Assembly (NCBI GenBank): GCA_026874595.1
Contig: CM049309.1
Location: 95,938,723-96,002,722 of the forward strand
Length of the DNA: 64,000 nucleotides
Direction of reading: 5' to 3'
Source: Sipunculus nudus
Taxonomy: Eukaryota > Annelida > Sipuncula > Golfingiida > Sipunculidae
The translations under genes were made by a program, and so were the position numbers. The notes below the pieces were generated by a model. That model had not been told where the DNA came from and did not search any database. It saw only the letters and a program-made list of their open reading frames with translations. Below, piece after piece: positions 22,661 to 34,728 of the stretch (its first letter is position 1; the number at the start of each line of letters is the position of its first letter).

Positions 22661-25600
22661 TTAGCTCAGCTGACTGTAATTAAGTCATCTGAGCTATATT
22701 CGTGGTCCTTTGTCCGTCGGCTGTCCTTCCGTCCGTTAAACTGGCACATTTTGAAACCATTGGACCTACGAATCTGAAATTAGGCATACCTTTAGATGTC
22801 CCCGAAATCTCCTACCATACCAAAAATTGGGTCACTAGGACTCCGTTCCTTCGAATTATTAAGGAAAAACCTCCGTTTTCCATTAAAACCCATTGTTACA
22901 CTTCAAGACTGCCTAATATCAAAACCACTGACCTGATATTGACCATATTTATTATATTAATTCCTCTATATATTTCCTATGTACATACGAGAAATTAGTT
23001 TAATATTTTTTAAATTCTTTAAGTAATTGGCCCAAATATAATACACTTTGTAAAAATTCAGGAAATATATTTACTCCCATAACTTGAGAATTGATGAAGC
23101 TAGAGACTTTCTTTCAGGTATGTAACTATATTTAGTCCAGATTCCATTGTATACCCAAAATTAGATCTGAATTTTTTAAATTTGATAAGTTATTAGCATA
23201 AATATAAAATCAGTACCTTAAATTTTGCCTAGATTTGACAATGGCACATTTTATTTATGTAACTGCTTTGAATTTAATTTTCACAGCATGTTACCATAAG
23301 CATTTCATCTCTTAACATCTGAAATTTGAAACCAGTTGATCAAAAACTGTTGATTTTATTTCACTTTTCAAGCACCATGTAAAGTATTGTTTAGATCAAG
23401 CAGGTGTTATGCAGTTTGCTAGAGCCTAGCTCCCCAGCCCAACTCTCAGCTCCCAAATTTGGCATACAGTTAGATGTCCCCAAAACCCCCCTACCATAAT
23501 AAAAGTTTGGTCACTAGAATTTCATTCCTTCGAGATGTTAAGAAAAAACTTTAATTTTCAATTAAAAACCCATTGTTACACTTCAAGACTGCCTAATATC
23601 AAAACCACTGATCTGACTGTGATCATATAAAATATATATGTTCTTCTATTTATACTCTATGCACATGCAAGAAATGATGTGAGTATTGCGAAATTGTTTT
23701 AAGTTATGGGCCCGAACATAATGCACTTTGTAAACAAGAAATATATTTACTCCCTTAATATGAAAATTGCTGAAGCTAGAGATTTTTTTTGTCCGGGATA
23801 TAACATTATTTAATCAAGATTCAAATGTATACCCAAAATTATTTATGAATTTTTCAAAGTTTATAAGTTATTAGCATAAATATAAAATCAGTACCTTAAA
23901 TTTTGCCTAATTTTGAGCATTGCATGTTTGTTTCCTGTAAGCACTGTTGATATAATTTTCATATCATGCGAAATAAGGATTTCAGCTTGTTAGTTTTGAA
24001 AGTTGAAAGAAATTGGCCAAAAACTGTAGCTTTTATTAAAGTTTTTATGAGACCATGTCAGACCCAGGCTCTTTCCAGCCCCTCTTCAGTCACCTGTATG
24101 TCCTCAAGTTGACCTTTCAGGCCAATTATGCACGCTTGATGCGGGGCATATACTTGCAGCTGGGCAGGTTATTGCTGGCCACTGCTGATCCAGGTGTCCA
24201 ACCCAGCTCATCTATTAGTTGTTTAGACCAACAGCATAACAATAAACAATGAATAAATAAATTTTTACAGGTCTATAATAACAACTTTAAAAATAATCAA
24301 TAGAAAAAGAATTTGACAGTTGATGAGTAACACTAACAGGGAATTACTTTGCAGTTACTGATGTTTTATGGATTTTGTATGGATGGATGAAAATGTATTC
24401 CAAGTAACACCATCGAGCCACCGATGGTATTTTTCTTTTCAATTTAAAAAAAAAAAATTAAATTATTGTTCTATACTATTAGGGATTATATGAAGGAAAT
24501 TAATGATTGACAAAGATGCAGTTGATTATATAAATCTAAATTCCCAGGTCTTTTCCAAGTGCTTCAGCTTGTTAATTTATTTTTATTTCAAATTTAAAAA
24601 AAAAGTTAAAATATGTCAAAATTTTTAAATTTTTCTCGGATAAGTACTGATTAAAGATCTCAATATGTTTCACTTATGACATTCAGAAACGTGGCTGTAA
24701 CAGCTGTCACAAGACTATGTAATTAATCAAAATTTATATTACTGGTTCCTATATTTCAGTTAATAAAATTAAACTTGCCCATCTCTAGTTTTCTCCTTGT
24801 ATAATTTATAGGGTATTCTTATCCTTGGGTAATTTTTTTACACATATGATGGTTTCATAGGTGAGATACTTCAAATTTTTTTCTGATACATTTTTTTTTA
24901 AATACAAAAATTTGAATATGATAAAAAATCAGATCTTAGACAAGTTCTCATTATGATTTCTGTAATGTTAATAATTGTCATAAGACTCTTGCTATGTCTA
25001 GTGTGTAGATTGATGTGAAGGTAGTCCAAAGTGAATATTATAGTTTTATTTTTGAATATAAATAAAATTCATAAAACCAGGTACTTATGATCATTATTTA
25101 AATTTTTGATATTTGTTTATTCTGGATTCTCAAGAACTTTGTTTGGCTGAAACTGAATAAATACCAGACATGTTGCAGTACTTTGCAAATGTATTTGAAT
25201 GCAAATATGATTATACTCCATAATTTCATATATAAGGATAGGAATACAGGTAAAAATGAATACAAATGCATTCATGAATATATTCTATAATATTTTTTTA
25301 ATAATCATTATTTTGATAATATTATATAAAAATCTTTGATGAAAAAACATGATACTGTTATTATTTTTAATTTAAATTATATTTGACATAATATTTGTTA
25401 TTAATTTTTAATAAACAGTTTAACTTTTCAAATAATTCTGCTGCAATGTAGGTAAAGTTTTATGGCCAAGTCAAAACCTATGTGATAATAGCACACCATT
25501 TCCAACTGTAAATAATATTAATGACATCAGTCCTCTTCCCTGTCTCCAAGGATATTATCAAAATCTTACATAACTTGAGTTAAACATCAACTACGCTCTT

Positions 25601-26401
25601 TACACAGCGCTTTACCTATAGGGCTACTTCCTATATCGTAAGGCGCTGTTTGTTATGACCTCGTATCCTGCTTTGCAACACCAGAGGGGAGCACTGTATT
25701 TTTGTCCAATCAGATGAAACTTTGTGCTGGAAGACAAAGCCAAGCGAGGAATACACGGAGCGAATCATATTCATTTCTTTTTGAGTAACAGCTCATCCCC
25801 CAGCGTAACCGTCTAAACAGGCCACAGGCTCAGAGAGGATTGCCCCTGACGTGGTTTGCTTAGGGCCTTGGGCACATAGGATGCTCGGCCGGTGAGCTGT
25901 AATTCAAACGTAACGTAACAATAAAGGCTGCGTGCACACCTCGCTGGCTGGTTTCAGTTCTGCAGACAACAGATACATGGCTACGCTAACACAGTCATAA
26001 TGTCATAATCGAATCGGCCGATGATGCGAGAATGCAAAGGGAGCAATCTAAATTCGACCGGAATCTCATCAAACGGCGCTTGAAGCGTGGCAATGGGCGG
26101 AGCCAGGATGCCTGTCGAGTATTTGTTTATTGGCATCTGATTGGTTCTTGTCACATCGTACGCACGTTTATTTCAGTGGACAACAAACCGCCATCTGGTG
26201 TCTAAATATATCATAAACGGTCAAAGCTGGCAGCGTGAAAATCAGTTGCTTCTTTAGAAGCGCAAGATTTCCGCTGCCTCGGGAGCGTAAACACCAACTC
26301 ATAATAGAGCTTATATTACCTCACAAAACCAGCCTCCTCTTCCAAATCATATTTTGTGATCATATATAACAGCTGAGCGCCGTGACCCATGGGTCCCTTG
26401 T
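22661..26401 (-). mobile_element. R2 element, long form with CpG-rich insert
   Basis: On the - strand it runs from the 5' box at 26,370-26,401 to the 3' hairpin at 22,663-22,695. Interior: two related tracts near the hairpin (22,700-23,400 and 23,440-24,050), then AT-rich sequence (24,250-25,580) that matches, inverted, 61,740-62,950 in the R2 copy at the right end of the window (for example the phrase around TCCTCTTCCCTGTCTCCAA). The match is interrupted only by the 696-bp insert at 25,593. Total 3.74 kb, about 3.04 kb without the insert. No coding frame of note. Confidence 0.7.
25593..26288. mobile_element. 696-bp CpG-rich insertion with 11-bp target duplication
   Basis: Bounded by AAACATCAACT (25,582-25,592) and AAACACCAACT (26,289-26,299), a direct repeat with one mismatch. 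The homologous R2 copy at about 61,834-61,853 has a single AAACAACAACAACT here (inverted). Ends are ACGCTC and GAGCGT, a 6-bp inverted repeat within an imperfect 18-bp one. By eye it holds about 40 CpGs, against very few in flanking AT-rich DNA. Promoter-like boxes: GGGCGGAG near 26,095, inverted CCAAT boxes (ATTGG) near 26,140, CCAAT near 25,708, TGACGTGG near 25,849. No open frame with coding character. An 11-bp duplication fits Mutator-like transposition or LINE-mediated insertion; which one is unknown. Confidence 0.7.
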
Positions 26402-26934
26402 TTAAAGAAAAAAAAATGTTCAGAAATTGTATTCTAATATTCAAATGTGATAAAATATTAGGATCTAATGAGAGTGCTAACTGATAAGAAGATTTAAATA
26501 TTTTGTAGCATTTCATTCATATCTCTTAAAGTTGGCCATGCAGGCCTAGGTGTGAATAACACTGTTAAACTTAGTTTTAAAATCAGGATTATTGGTCAAA
26601 CTTTGTGGGATTAATTTTTAAATCATATGGCCATATATTTAACTTTTGAAAACTTAATTAACTTCACACATTATTTGTTTATGAAATGTAACTTTTATAT
26701 AATACTTACTGTAGGCCCATTTTTTTCCTTGGTGCATCACTAACTGGTTTCAGGCCAAAGGTTTCAATTATTACACAGTGCATATGCTTTACCTCATGTC
26801 CATTATTCTATAAATTACAGAGTTTCATATTAGCAGGGCCATTTTCTCTTAGCTTTTCAAATGGTAATATACATGAAAAACCAAAAGATATAAAAATATT
26901 TTGCAGGTACTAATATTTTCAAAAATTCCCTTAT
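26402..26934. other. unassigned AT-rich stretch
   Basis: No gene, RNA or clear repeat boundary recognised. Confidence 0.5.
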
Positions 26935-28660
26935 TAGATTTTGTTCAAATTTAGTGGAAGGCATCAACTAATGACTCTCTGGAACTGATAAACTTTTGGT
27001 TGACCTTGACCCATATTTGCACAATTTATTAGCATTTTGGCATTTTCACCAATGACTAAATGTAATAAAAAAGCAGTTTAAGCTGTATCCTGGGCAAACT
27101 GTCAAATATTCTTATATAGCATGTTGCATCATGCTAATTCTATATAGATTTCTGAAATAAGGTCACTCTGACATAAATTAGCCATAAAAAATAGACGGCG
27201 TGCTTATATAAATGGTATTGGCTCCTCTATTAGTCATGAAAACTGGACCAAACCATGCATTATTCATCAGTTTGTCTAATAGTACTCAATTTGCTCATGA
27301 CCTTGACACATGCTCTCAAGGACAGGTCGCAGTAGACTCTGGGCATTGTTTGTTTGTTAGCGCGATTGCACCAAGGGTTCTGATTGGATTTTGTTCAAAC
27401 TAAATTGAAGGCATTGACTAATGGCTCTCTAACTGATTTAAATTTTGGTTGACCCATATTTGCGAAATTTATTAGCACTCCAGCATTTTCACCAATGACT
27501 ACAAATGTAGTCCTTCAATAGCTTTATAACATACACAAAAAATGGTTGTACCACCTGCAACCATGTTTGCACAGTGTCCATCCGTTCATCTGCCTTGGGT
27601 TAAAATCACTCATATCCCTGCAGTGGTTTGACTAATTCACCTGAAATTCGGCATGCGTATACATCCTAGATAGCTTTCTTGATTTTATGACAGGTGGCGC
27701 CTGCAAACATTTTTGCACAGCATCCATCGATCTATTCGTTTGACTTGGGCTAAAATCACTCATATCTCGGCAGTGGTTTGACTAATTCACCTGAAATTTG
27801 GCATGTGTAAATATCCTGGATAGCTTTTTTTATATTTAATGACAGGTGGCACCACCTACATTCACATTCTCGCTACAGACATCCATGCTTATATGTCCAG
27901 ACTGGTTTGACGTATCTTCCTGAAAATTTGCATGTGTTTAGATCTTACATAGCTCTTTATCAGCGCCACCTGCAATTATTTTTGCACAGCAGTCATCTGT
28001 TAGTTTGACTTGGGTTAAAATCCCTCATATTGCGGCAGTGGTTTGAATTATACACCTGAAATTTGGCATGTGTATACATCTTTGATAGTTTCTCGTTCAA
28101 ATTACAGGTGGTGCCACCTACAATCATGTTTACGTGGCAGACATCCATGCTAATATGTAACACATCTAACTCTATTTCCCCTTGCCACTCGATCCATGCC
28201 TCACTTCACCCATCCTACTGTGATTTTTGGCAGATACACGTAGTCGCTTGTCGGCTACCTGTATTCTCATTCTACATGGATTTCTGAAATAAGGTCACTT
28301 TGACATAGTTTAGCCATAAAACTAGGTCAGACAACGTGCTTATACAAATGCTATTGGCTCCTCTATTATTCATCAGAACTGGACCAAACCGTGCATTATT
28401 CATCATTTTGAGTAATAGTAATCATTTTGCTTATGACCTTGACTTTAACTGTAAAGGTCAGGTCACAGTAGACTTTAGACATCATTCATTTGTTAGGGCA
28501 ATAGGACCACGGGTATTGATTGGATTCTGTTCTAATTTAGTGGAAGGCATCGACTAATGAATCTTTCATTGACAGATGAACTTTTCGTTGACCTTGACCC
28601 ATCTTTGTGCAATTAATTAGTACTTTTTGTATTTTCAACAATGAACAAATATCATCAAAA
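26935..28660. repeat. three partial copies of a ~450-bp repeat, third separated by R4 core
   Basis: The phrase group AGGCATCAACTAATG, TTGGTTGACCTTGACCC, ATTTTCACCAATGA occurs at 26,935-27,075, 27,385-27,505 and 28,520-28,660. The preceding part (TTTCTGAAATAAGGTCAC, CTCCTCTATTA, AAACTGGACCAAACC) occurs at 27,150-27,385 and 28,270-28,520. The second and third copies are separated by an R4-like core fragment. No coding frame is conserved among copies. Confidence 0.7.
27506..28270 (+). mobile_element. R4 core and 3' fragment
   Basis: About five R4 half-units (TGCACAGTGTCCATCCG, CACTCATATC, GACAGGTGGCGCC) followed by the GCCACTCGATCCATGCC / GATACACGTAGTCGCTTG segment also found at 14,200-14,285 and 16,250-16,350. 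It lacks both R4 termini. Confidence 0.75.
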
Positions 28661-29298
28661 AATTGTTTTAGGCGTATCTTGATATGATTCCCTGAAATTA
28701 TGTGACCATGGGGTGTTTAATGTATTTGCATGCAAATACAGCTTTATCTAGTTTTTAATAAAATGTTATTTAAATTTGTAAAACAATAAATATCTGGAAA
28801 AAAATTCACTTTTCTAAATTGCACTGTTGATTAACCATCAATTGGCTTATATTTAATCAAAATATGCCTGCTAATGGGTTTAATTATATTAAACAGCATA
28901 AATGAATTGAAAGGATATAAAATCTTTAATTATAGGCCACGGTAGGTTGATATGATTGGTTTTAATCATATTGAGTGAAATATGCCTTAGTCAGAGTTTG
29001 GCAAAAATGGAGGTACTGATTTTATATCAATGGTAATAACTTGAAAATTGCAAGATTCAGTTCTCATTATGGGTATACAATGAATTCTTTATTGAATTAA
29101 GAAAAGTATTAGTATAAGTTAAGATTATGAATTACATAAAAGTGACTTGGGTCCAATAATAGTGATTATATAAATATACATGTGAATTGGCTGTAAAAAT
29201 TATGCAGCAATAGGTAACTTTTTTTATAATTTTGTTATATTACAATAACTGAGTTCATTCCTGGATTGCACATAGGAGCTATATACGTGAATATTATT
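28661..29298. other. unassigned AT-rich stretch
   Basis: Parts resemble R2 interior on the opposite strand (ATTTGGCAAAAATGG, GGTACTGATTTTAT). No gene recognised. Confidence 0.4.
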
Positions 29299-29885
29299 GT
29301 ATCCCCAGACAAAGTCATAATACTATGGTTTAGGCACAGTCCCGCCTCTGTCTTCGCAGAGATTTCTTTCAGGCGAGATAACTCAAAAATATTTCACAGA
29401 TCTTTACTGAAATTGACATGTCCATAAATATATGTGAGAGGACGAAGCCTATTTAAAAATGCAGTCAAGACCTTTACTAGAAGAGTGACCTTGACCTTTA
29501 AAAAGGTCAATTTTGGGGGAAAATCACACAAATTCTTATATATCTCAAGAAATATTGTATGGATTGATCAAAAAATCAAGTTGACCAAAAATATTGTGCT
29601 GTCACATACAGGAACCTGGTGGTGCCACCTTTTATACTTTGCATGTTTTCATATCATTTTTTACCAGCCCATATTATCATTGCCACTTGACAGTACTATA
29701 TGAGCATTATAAGTCAAAAACTAATACAGATTTCTTTCATATATGCATGTACATAGGTTATGTAATGATGTATATTAAAATTGTGGTCATGACCTTGACC
29801 TTGAATATTGCCATATATGGTGAAAATCTCACAAAATCATAAATATCTCAATAAGGGATGCTTGGATTGGTCCAAAAATCAAAAT
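29299..29885 (+). mobile_element. R3 element, 5' fragment
   Basis: Begins with the intact R3 terminus GTATCCCCAGACA after ATT, and follows the R3 left part (GGCACAGTCCCGCC, GAGAGGACGAAGCC, a degenerate GGTGGTGCCACC at 29,618). The core array and 3' end are missing; it stops against an inverted R1 fragment. Confidence 0.8.
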
Positions 29886-30152
29886 TGACTGAAAGTATGA
29901 GCTATAGCGATCACTCTTTGTCCGTCGTCTGTCTGTCCGTCTGTTAATAGGGCACAAACCTAACCACTGGAGCTGGAATCTTCTTACATGACATGCAGAG
30001 CAGTCCATGAAAAATCTCCCTTGGAAACCTGGAATTAGGTCTCTGTTACTCATATTATTTGAGCTATGGGGCTCCGAAGTACCCCCAGAATAATGGAAAA
30101 TTTGATACAAAAGCTCAAGTATCTGAACAACTAAAGCACTGATCACCATGAT
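29886..30152 (-). mobile_element. R1 element, 3' fragment
   Basis: Reverse-oriented R1 3' region: GAGCTATAGCGATCAC, GTCCGTCGTCTGTC run, AACCACTGGAGCTGGAATC, CTCTGTTACTCAT. The terminal hairpin is partly lost at the junction with the R3 fragment. Confidence 0.75.
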
Positions 30153-30154
30153 AC

Positions 30155-30480
30155 TTTTTATCAGTTGGTGGTTCAGCCTGTGCTGTAGATTATCAGTTGG
30201 TGGTTCAGCCTGTGTTGTAGATTATCAGTTGGTGGTTCAGCCTGTGCTGTAGATTATCAGTTGGTGGTTCAACCTGTGCTGTAGATAATCAATTGGTGGT
30301 TCAGCCTGTGCTGTAGATTATCAATTGGCGTTTCAGCCTGTGGTGTAGATTATCAATTGGTGGTTCAGCCTGTGCTGTAGATTATCAATTGGTGTTTCAG
30401 CCTGTGGTGTAGATTATCAATTGGTGGTTCAGCCTGTGCTGTAGATTATCAATTGGTGGTTCAGCCTGTGCTGCTGATTT
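30155..30480. repeat. 32-bp minisatellite, about 10 copies
   Basis: Units of GGTGGTTCAGCCTGTGCTGT plus AGATTATCAGTT, 32 bp each, with alternating CAGTT and CAATT variants. Confidence 0.95.
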
Positions 30481-30985
30481 AGTAAAAACTAAAGCTGACA
30501 CAGAGATGATGATTCACTATAGTGACTTAGACATTCACTTTTAATAACATTTAATGATTTAGGATTGTGGCCTTATGAAGAGAAAACCTGACATCAACAT
30601 ATTAACACACCTTATCACAGGTTTTTTATCCTTCTTTAAGTCTGATCTATTAAATTTTTTCTTTACAATTCCTAAATGTCAAAATCTTTCCACCTTTTTA
30701 CTCAAACATGCAGACCTTTCCTATATTCTTTATAATCTGTGTCTTCTTCCCGATATACCAATCCTAGGTAGCCTATAATGTTCACCAATACCAATTGCCT
30801 TCAATCAGTTTGGCCTAAATGTCAAATCACAAATTTAATCTGATGTACATCCCGACACTCCTGCTCTAGTTTGCCCCATGTGAAAATTTGTCCTGGCTGG
30901 GCCATCTCTACACCAATGTCAGCTGAACAAAAAAATCATGAAAATATTGCCAACATAATTTGTTCCATCGCGGTCATATTCTGTT
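30481..30985. other. unassigned stretch
   Basis: No recognised gene or repeat. The 67-residue frame at 30,575-30,778 has no domain and is probably chance. Confidence 0.5.
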
Positions 30986-32845
30986 TGGTCAGAGTAACTG
31001 ATCCCTCTGATACATGGACATTCTGCCTTTCTGGTAAATTCAGCTGACTGCACAGCACCGTGTCTTTAAGTTTGGTTACCGGGTGTCTGATACATGTATT
31101 ATTAACTTTTCATGGACATTCTGCCTTTCTGGTAAATTCAGCTGACTGCACGGCTCCGTGTCTTTAAGTTTGGTTACCGGGTGTCTGATACATGTATTAT
31201 TAACTTTTCATGGACATTCTGCCTTTCTGGTAAATTCAGCTGACTGCACGGCTCCGTTTCTTTAAGTTTGGTTACCGGGTGTCTGATACATGTATTATTA
31301 ACTTTTCATGGACATTCTGCCTTTCTGGTAAATTCAGCTGACTGCACGGCTCCGTGTCTTTAAGTTTGGTTAACAGGTGTCTGATACATGTATTATTAAC
31401 CTTCTATGGACATTCTGCCTTTCTGGTAAATTCAGCTTACTGCACACCTCCAAGTCTTTAAGTTTGGTTACTGGGTGTCTGATACATGTATTATTAACTT
31501 TTCATGGACATTCTGCCTTTCTGGTAAATTCAGCTGACTGCACAGCACCGTGTCTATAAGTTTGGTTACCAGGTGTCTGATACATGTATTATTAACTTTT
31601 CATGGACATTCTGCCTTTCTGGTAAATTCAGCTGACTGCACGGCTCCGTGTCTTTAAGTTTGGTTACCGGGTGTCTGATACATGTATTATAAACTTTTCA
31701 TGGAGATTCTGCCTTTCTGGTAAATTCAGCTGACTGCACAGCTCTGTGTCTTTAAGTTTGGTTACCGGGTGTCTGATACATGTATTATTAACTTTTCATG
31801 GACATTCTGCCTTTCTGGTAAATCAAGCGGACTGCACGGCTCCGTTTCTTTAAGTTTGGTTACCGGGTGTCTGATACATGTATTAACTTTTCATGGACAT
31901 TCTGCCTTTCTGGTAAATTCAGCTGACTGCACGGCTCCGTGTCTTTAAGTTTGGTTACCGGGTGTCTGATACATGTATTATTAACTTTTCATGGACATTC
32001 TGCCTTTCTGGTAAATTCAGCTGACTGCACGGCTCCGTTTCTTTAAGTTTGGTTACCGGGTGTCTGATACATGTATAATACACTTTTCATGGACATTCTG
32101 CCTTTCTGGTAAATTCAGCTGACTGCACGGCTCCGTGTCTTTAAGTTTGGTTACCAGGTGTCTGATACATATATTATTAACTTTTCATGGACATTCTGCC
32201 TTTCTGGTAAATTCAGCTGACTGCACAGCTCCAAGTCTTTAAGTTTGGTTACTGGGTGTCTGATACATGTGTTATTAACTTTTCATGGACATTCTGCCTT
32301 TCTGGTAAATTCAGCTGACTGCACAGCACCGTGTCTATAAGTTTGGTTACCAGGTGTCTGATACATGTATTATTTACTTTTCATGGACATTCTGCCTTTC
32401 TGGTAAATTCAGCTGACTGCACAGCACCGTGTCTATAAGTTTGGTTACCAGGTGTCTGATACATGTATTATTTACTTTTCATGGACATTCTGCCTTTCTG
32501 GTAAATTCAGCTGACTGCACAGCACCGTGTCTATAAGTTTGGTTACCGGGTGTCTGATACATGTATTATTAACTTTTCATGGACATTCTGCCTTTCTGGT
32601 AAATTCAGCCGACTGCACAGCTCCATGTCTTTAAGTCTGGTTACCGGGTGTCTGATACATGTATTATTAACTTTTCATGGACATTCTGCCTTTCTGGTAA
32701 ATTCAGCTGACTGCACAGCTCCATGTCTTTAAGTTTGGTTACCGGGTGTCTGATACATGTATTATTAACTTTTCATGGACATTCTGCCTTTCTGGTAAAT
32801 TCAGCTGACTGCACAGCTCCATGGTTACCGGGTGTCTGATGCATG
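30986..32845. repeat. 98-bp minisatellite, about 19 copies
   Basis: Units such as GGTTACCGGGTGTCTGATAC then CATGGACATTCTGCCTTTCT then GTAAATTCAGCTGACTGCAC, spaced 98 bp (31,074 to 31,172 for example). Copies differ by a few substitutions and 3-4 base gaps; the last is truncated. The unit is not a multiple of 3, and frames through it close quickly. Confidence 0.95.
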
Positions 32846-33229
32846 TTATGAGTGCTGACATCTGGCGATTGACTGGGAAACCAAATATCACTCAATCTGT
32901 ACACCTCCGTGTCCACTTGTGATTAGAGCATGGTTGGCACAAGCTTGTGATGGAATATTGATGGCACATGCTAATGTCACCGGATGAAAACTCTGGAATT
33001 TGCTCCAAGTTAAGATGAGACTCCTGGTGGTTAAGTTGACTTTAATTCTACTCAGATAACAATATTTACAACAAATAATATTACACATTACAAACAATTG
33101 ACAGTAATGCTGACCTTAATTACAAATGGTTGCTACAAAGCAGTTCTGCCCAAAGGTACCAGAGGCTAAAGCTCAAGCACACAGATCCAACTTACTTCCA
33201 CCTAAAAGGACATTAACTTATACATGGTA
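32846..33229. other. unassigned stretch between arrays
   Basis: Ordinary sequence. A few X-like words (GGAATATTGATGGCACATGC near 32,951) suggest an old relic of array X. Confidence 0.5.
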
Positions 33230-34728
33230 TATCATTACCATGATCATTAGTCAGCTATTGGCCATGCAGGTGTATAAACTCTGCACATGCTTGTGTGATG
33301 GAACATGGATAGGACAAGCTTGTATTGGAACATTGATGGCACATGCTTGTGTGATGGAACATGGATAGGACAAGCTTGTAATGGAACATGGACAGAACAT
33401 GCTTGTGTTGGAACATGGATGGCACATGCTTGTGTGATGGAACTTGGATAGGACATGCTTGTAATGGAACATGGACAGCACATGCTTGTGTTGGAACATG
33501 GATGGCACATGCTTGTGTAATGGAACATGGCCAGCACATGCTTGTGTGATGGAACCTGGAAAGGACATGCATGTAATGGAACATGGCCAGCACATGCTTG
33601 TGTGATGGAACATGGAAAGGACATGCATGTAATGGAACATGGATGGCACATGCTTGTGTGATGGAACATAGATAGAACATGCTTGTAATGAAACATGGAC
33701 GGCACATGTTTGTGCAATGGAACATGGAAAGGACATGCTTGTAATGGAACATGGACAGCACATGCTTGTGGGATGGAACATGGATAGGACATGCTTGTAA
33801 TGGAACATGGACGGCATATGTTTGTGTGATGGAACATGGAAAGGACATGCTTGTAATGTAATATGGACGGCATATGTTTGTGTGATGGAACATGGAAAGG
33901 ACATGCTTGTAATGGAACATGGATGGCACATGCTTGTGTGATGGAACATGGATGGCACATGCTTGTGTGATGTAACATGGCCAGCACATGCTTGTGTAAT
34001 GAAACATAGATAGGACATGCTTGTAATGGAACATGGACAGCATATGTTTGTGTGATGGAACATGGAAAGGACATGCTTGTAATGGAACATTGATGGCAGA
34101 TGCTTGTGTGATGGAGCATGGATGGCACATGCTTGTGTGATGGAACATGGCCAGCACATGCTTGTGTGATGGAACATGGATAGGACATGCTTGTAATGGA
34201 ACATGGATGGCACATGCTTGTGTGATGGAACATGGATGGCACATGCTTGTGTGCTGAAACATGTATAGGACATGCTTGTAATGGAACATGGACGGCACAT
34301 GCTTGTGTGATGGAACATGTATAGGACATGCTTGTAATTGAACATGGACAGCATATGCTTGTGTTGAACATGGATGGCACATGCTTGTGTGATGGAACAT
34401 GGCCAGCACATGCTTGTGTGATGGAACATGGAAAGGACATGCTTGTAATGGAGAATGGATGGCACATGCTTGTGTGATGGAACATGGATGGCACATGCTT
34501 GTGTGATGGAACATGGCCAGCACATGCTTGTGTGATGGAACATGGATAGGACATGCTTGCAATGGAACATGGACGGCACATGCTTGTGTGATGCATGGAA
34601 CATGGATGGCACATGCTTGTGATGGAACATGGATGGCACATGCTTGTGTGATGAAACATGCACGATATATGCTTGGGATTAGAACACTGATGGTACATGT
34701 TTGTTATAAGTGCAATACAACATATTTT
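33230..34728. repeat. satellite array X, copy 1
   Basis: A leader (CATGATCATTAGTCAGCTAT at 33,239) is followed from 33,278 to about 34,670 by roughly 50 units of 26-29 bp, core CATGCTTGTGTGATGGAACA. A tail follows (GGGATTAGAACACTGATGG, GTGCAATACAACATATT) to 34,728. The leader and tail recur around the second X array, so they belong to the repeat unit. The reverse strand is open in all three frames for more than 1.2 kb because the unit lacks stops in any phase; this is not evidence for a gene. Confidence 0.9.

Noticed and set aside
25593-26288. CpG-rich block as the promoter of a resident host gene
   Set aside because: It has a target duplication and an empty counterpart in another R2 copy, so it is an insertion. 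Promoter activity is possible but not shown, and no exon follows on either side.
30986-32845. 98-bp array as a CRISPR-like repeat-spacer array
   Set aside because: The whole unit repeats with no unique spacers, and the surrounding DNA is eukaryotic.
33247-34698. Long minus-strand open frames (435-483 codons) in array X, and similar ones at 38,922-39,324 and 46,669-48,816
   Set aside because: All three frames are open together and units vary in length from 26 to 29 bp, so no frame is kept. This is a tandem repeat without stop codons, not a gene.
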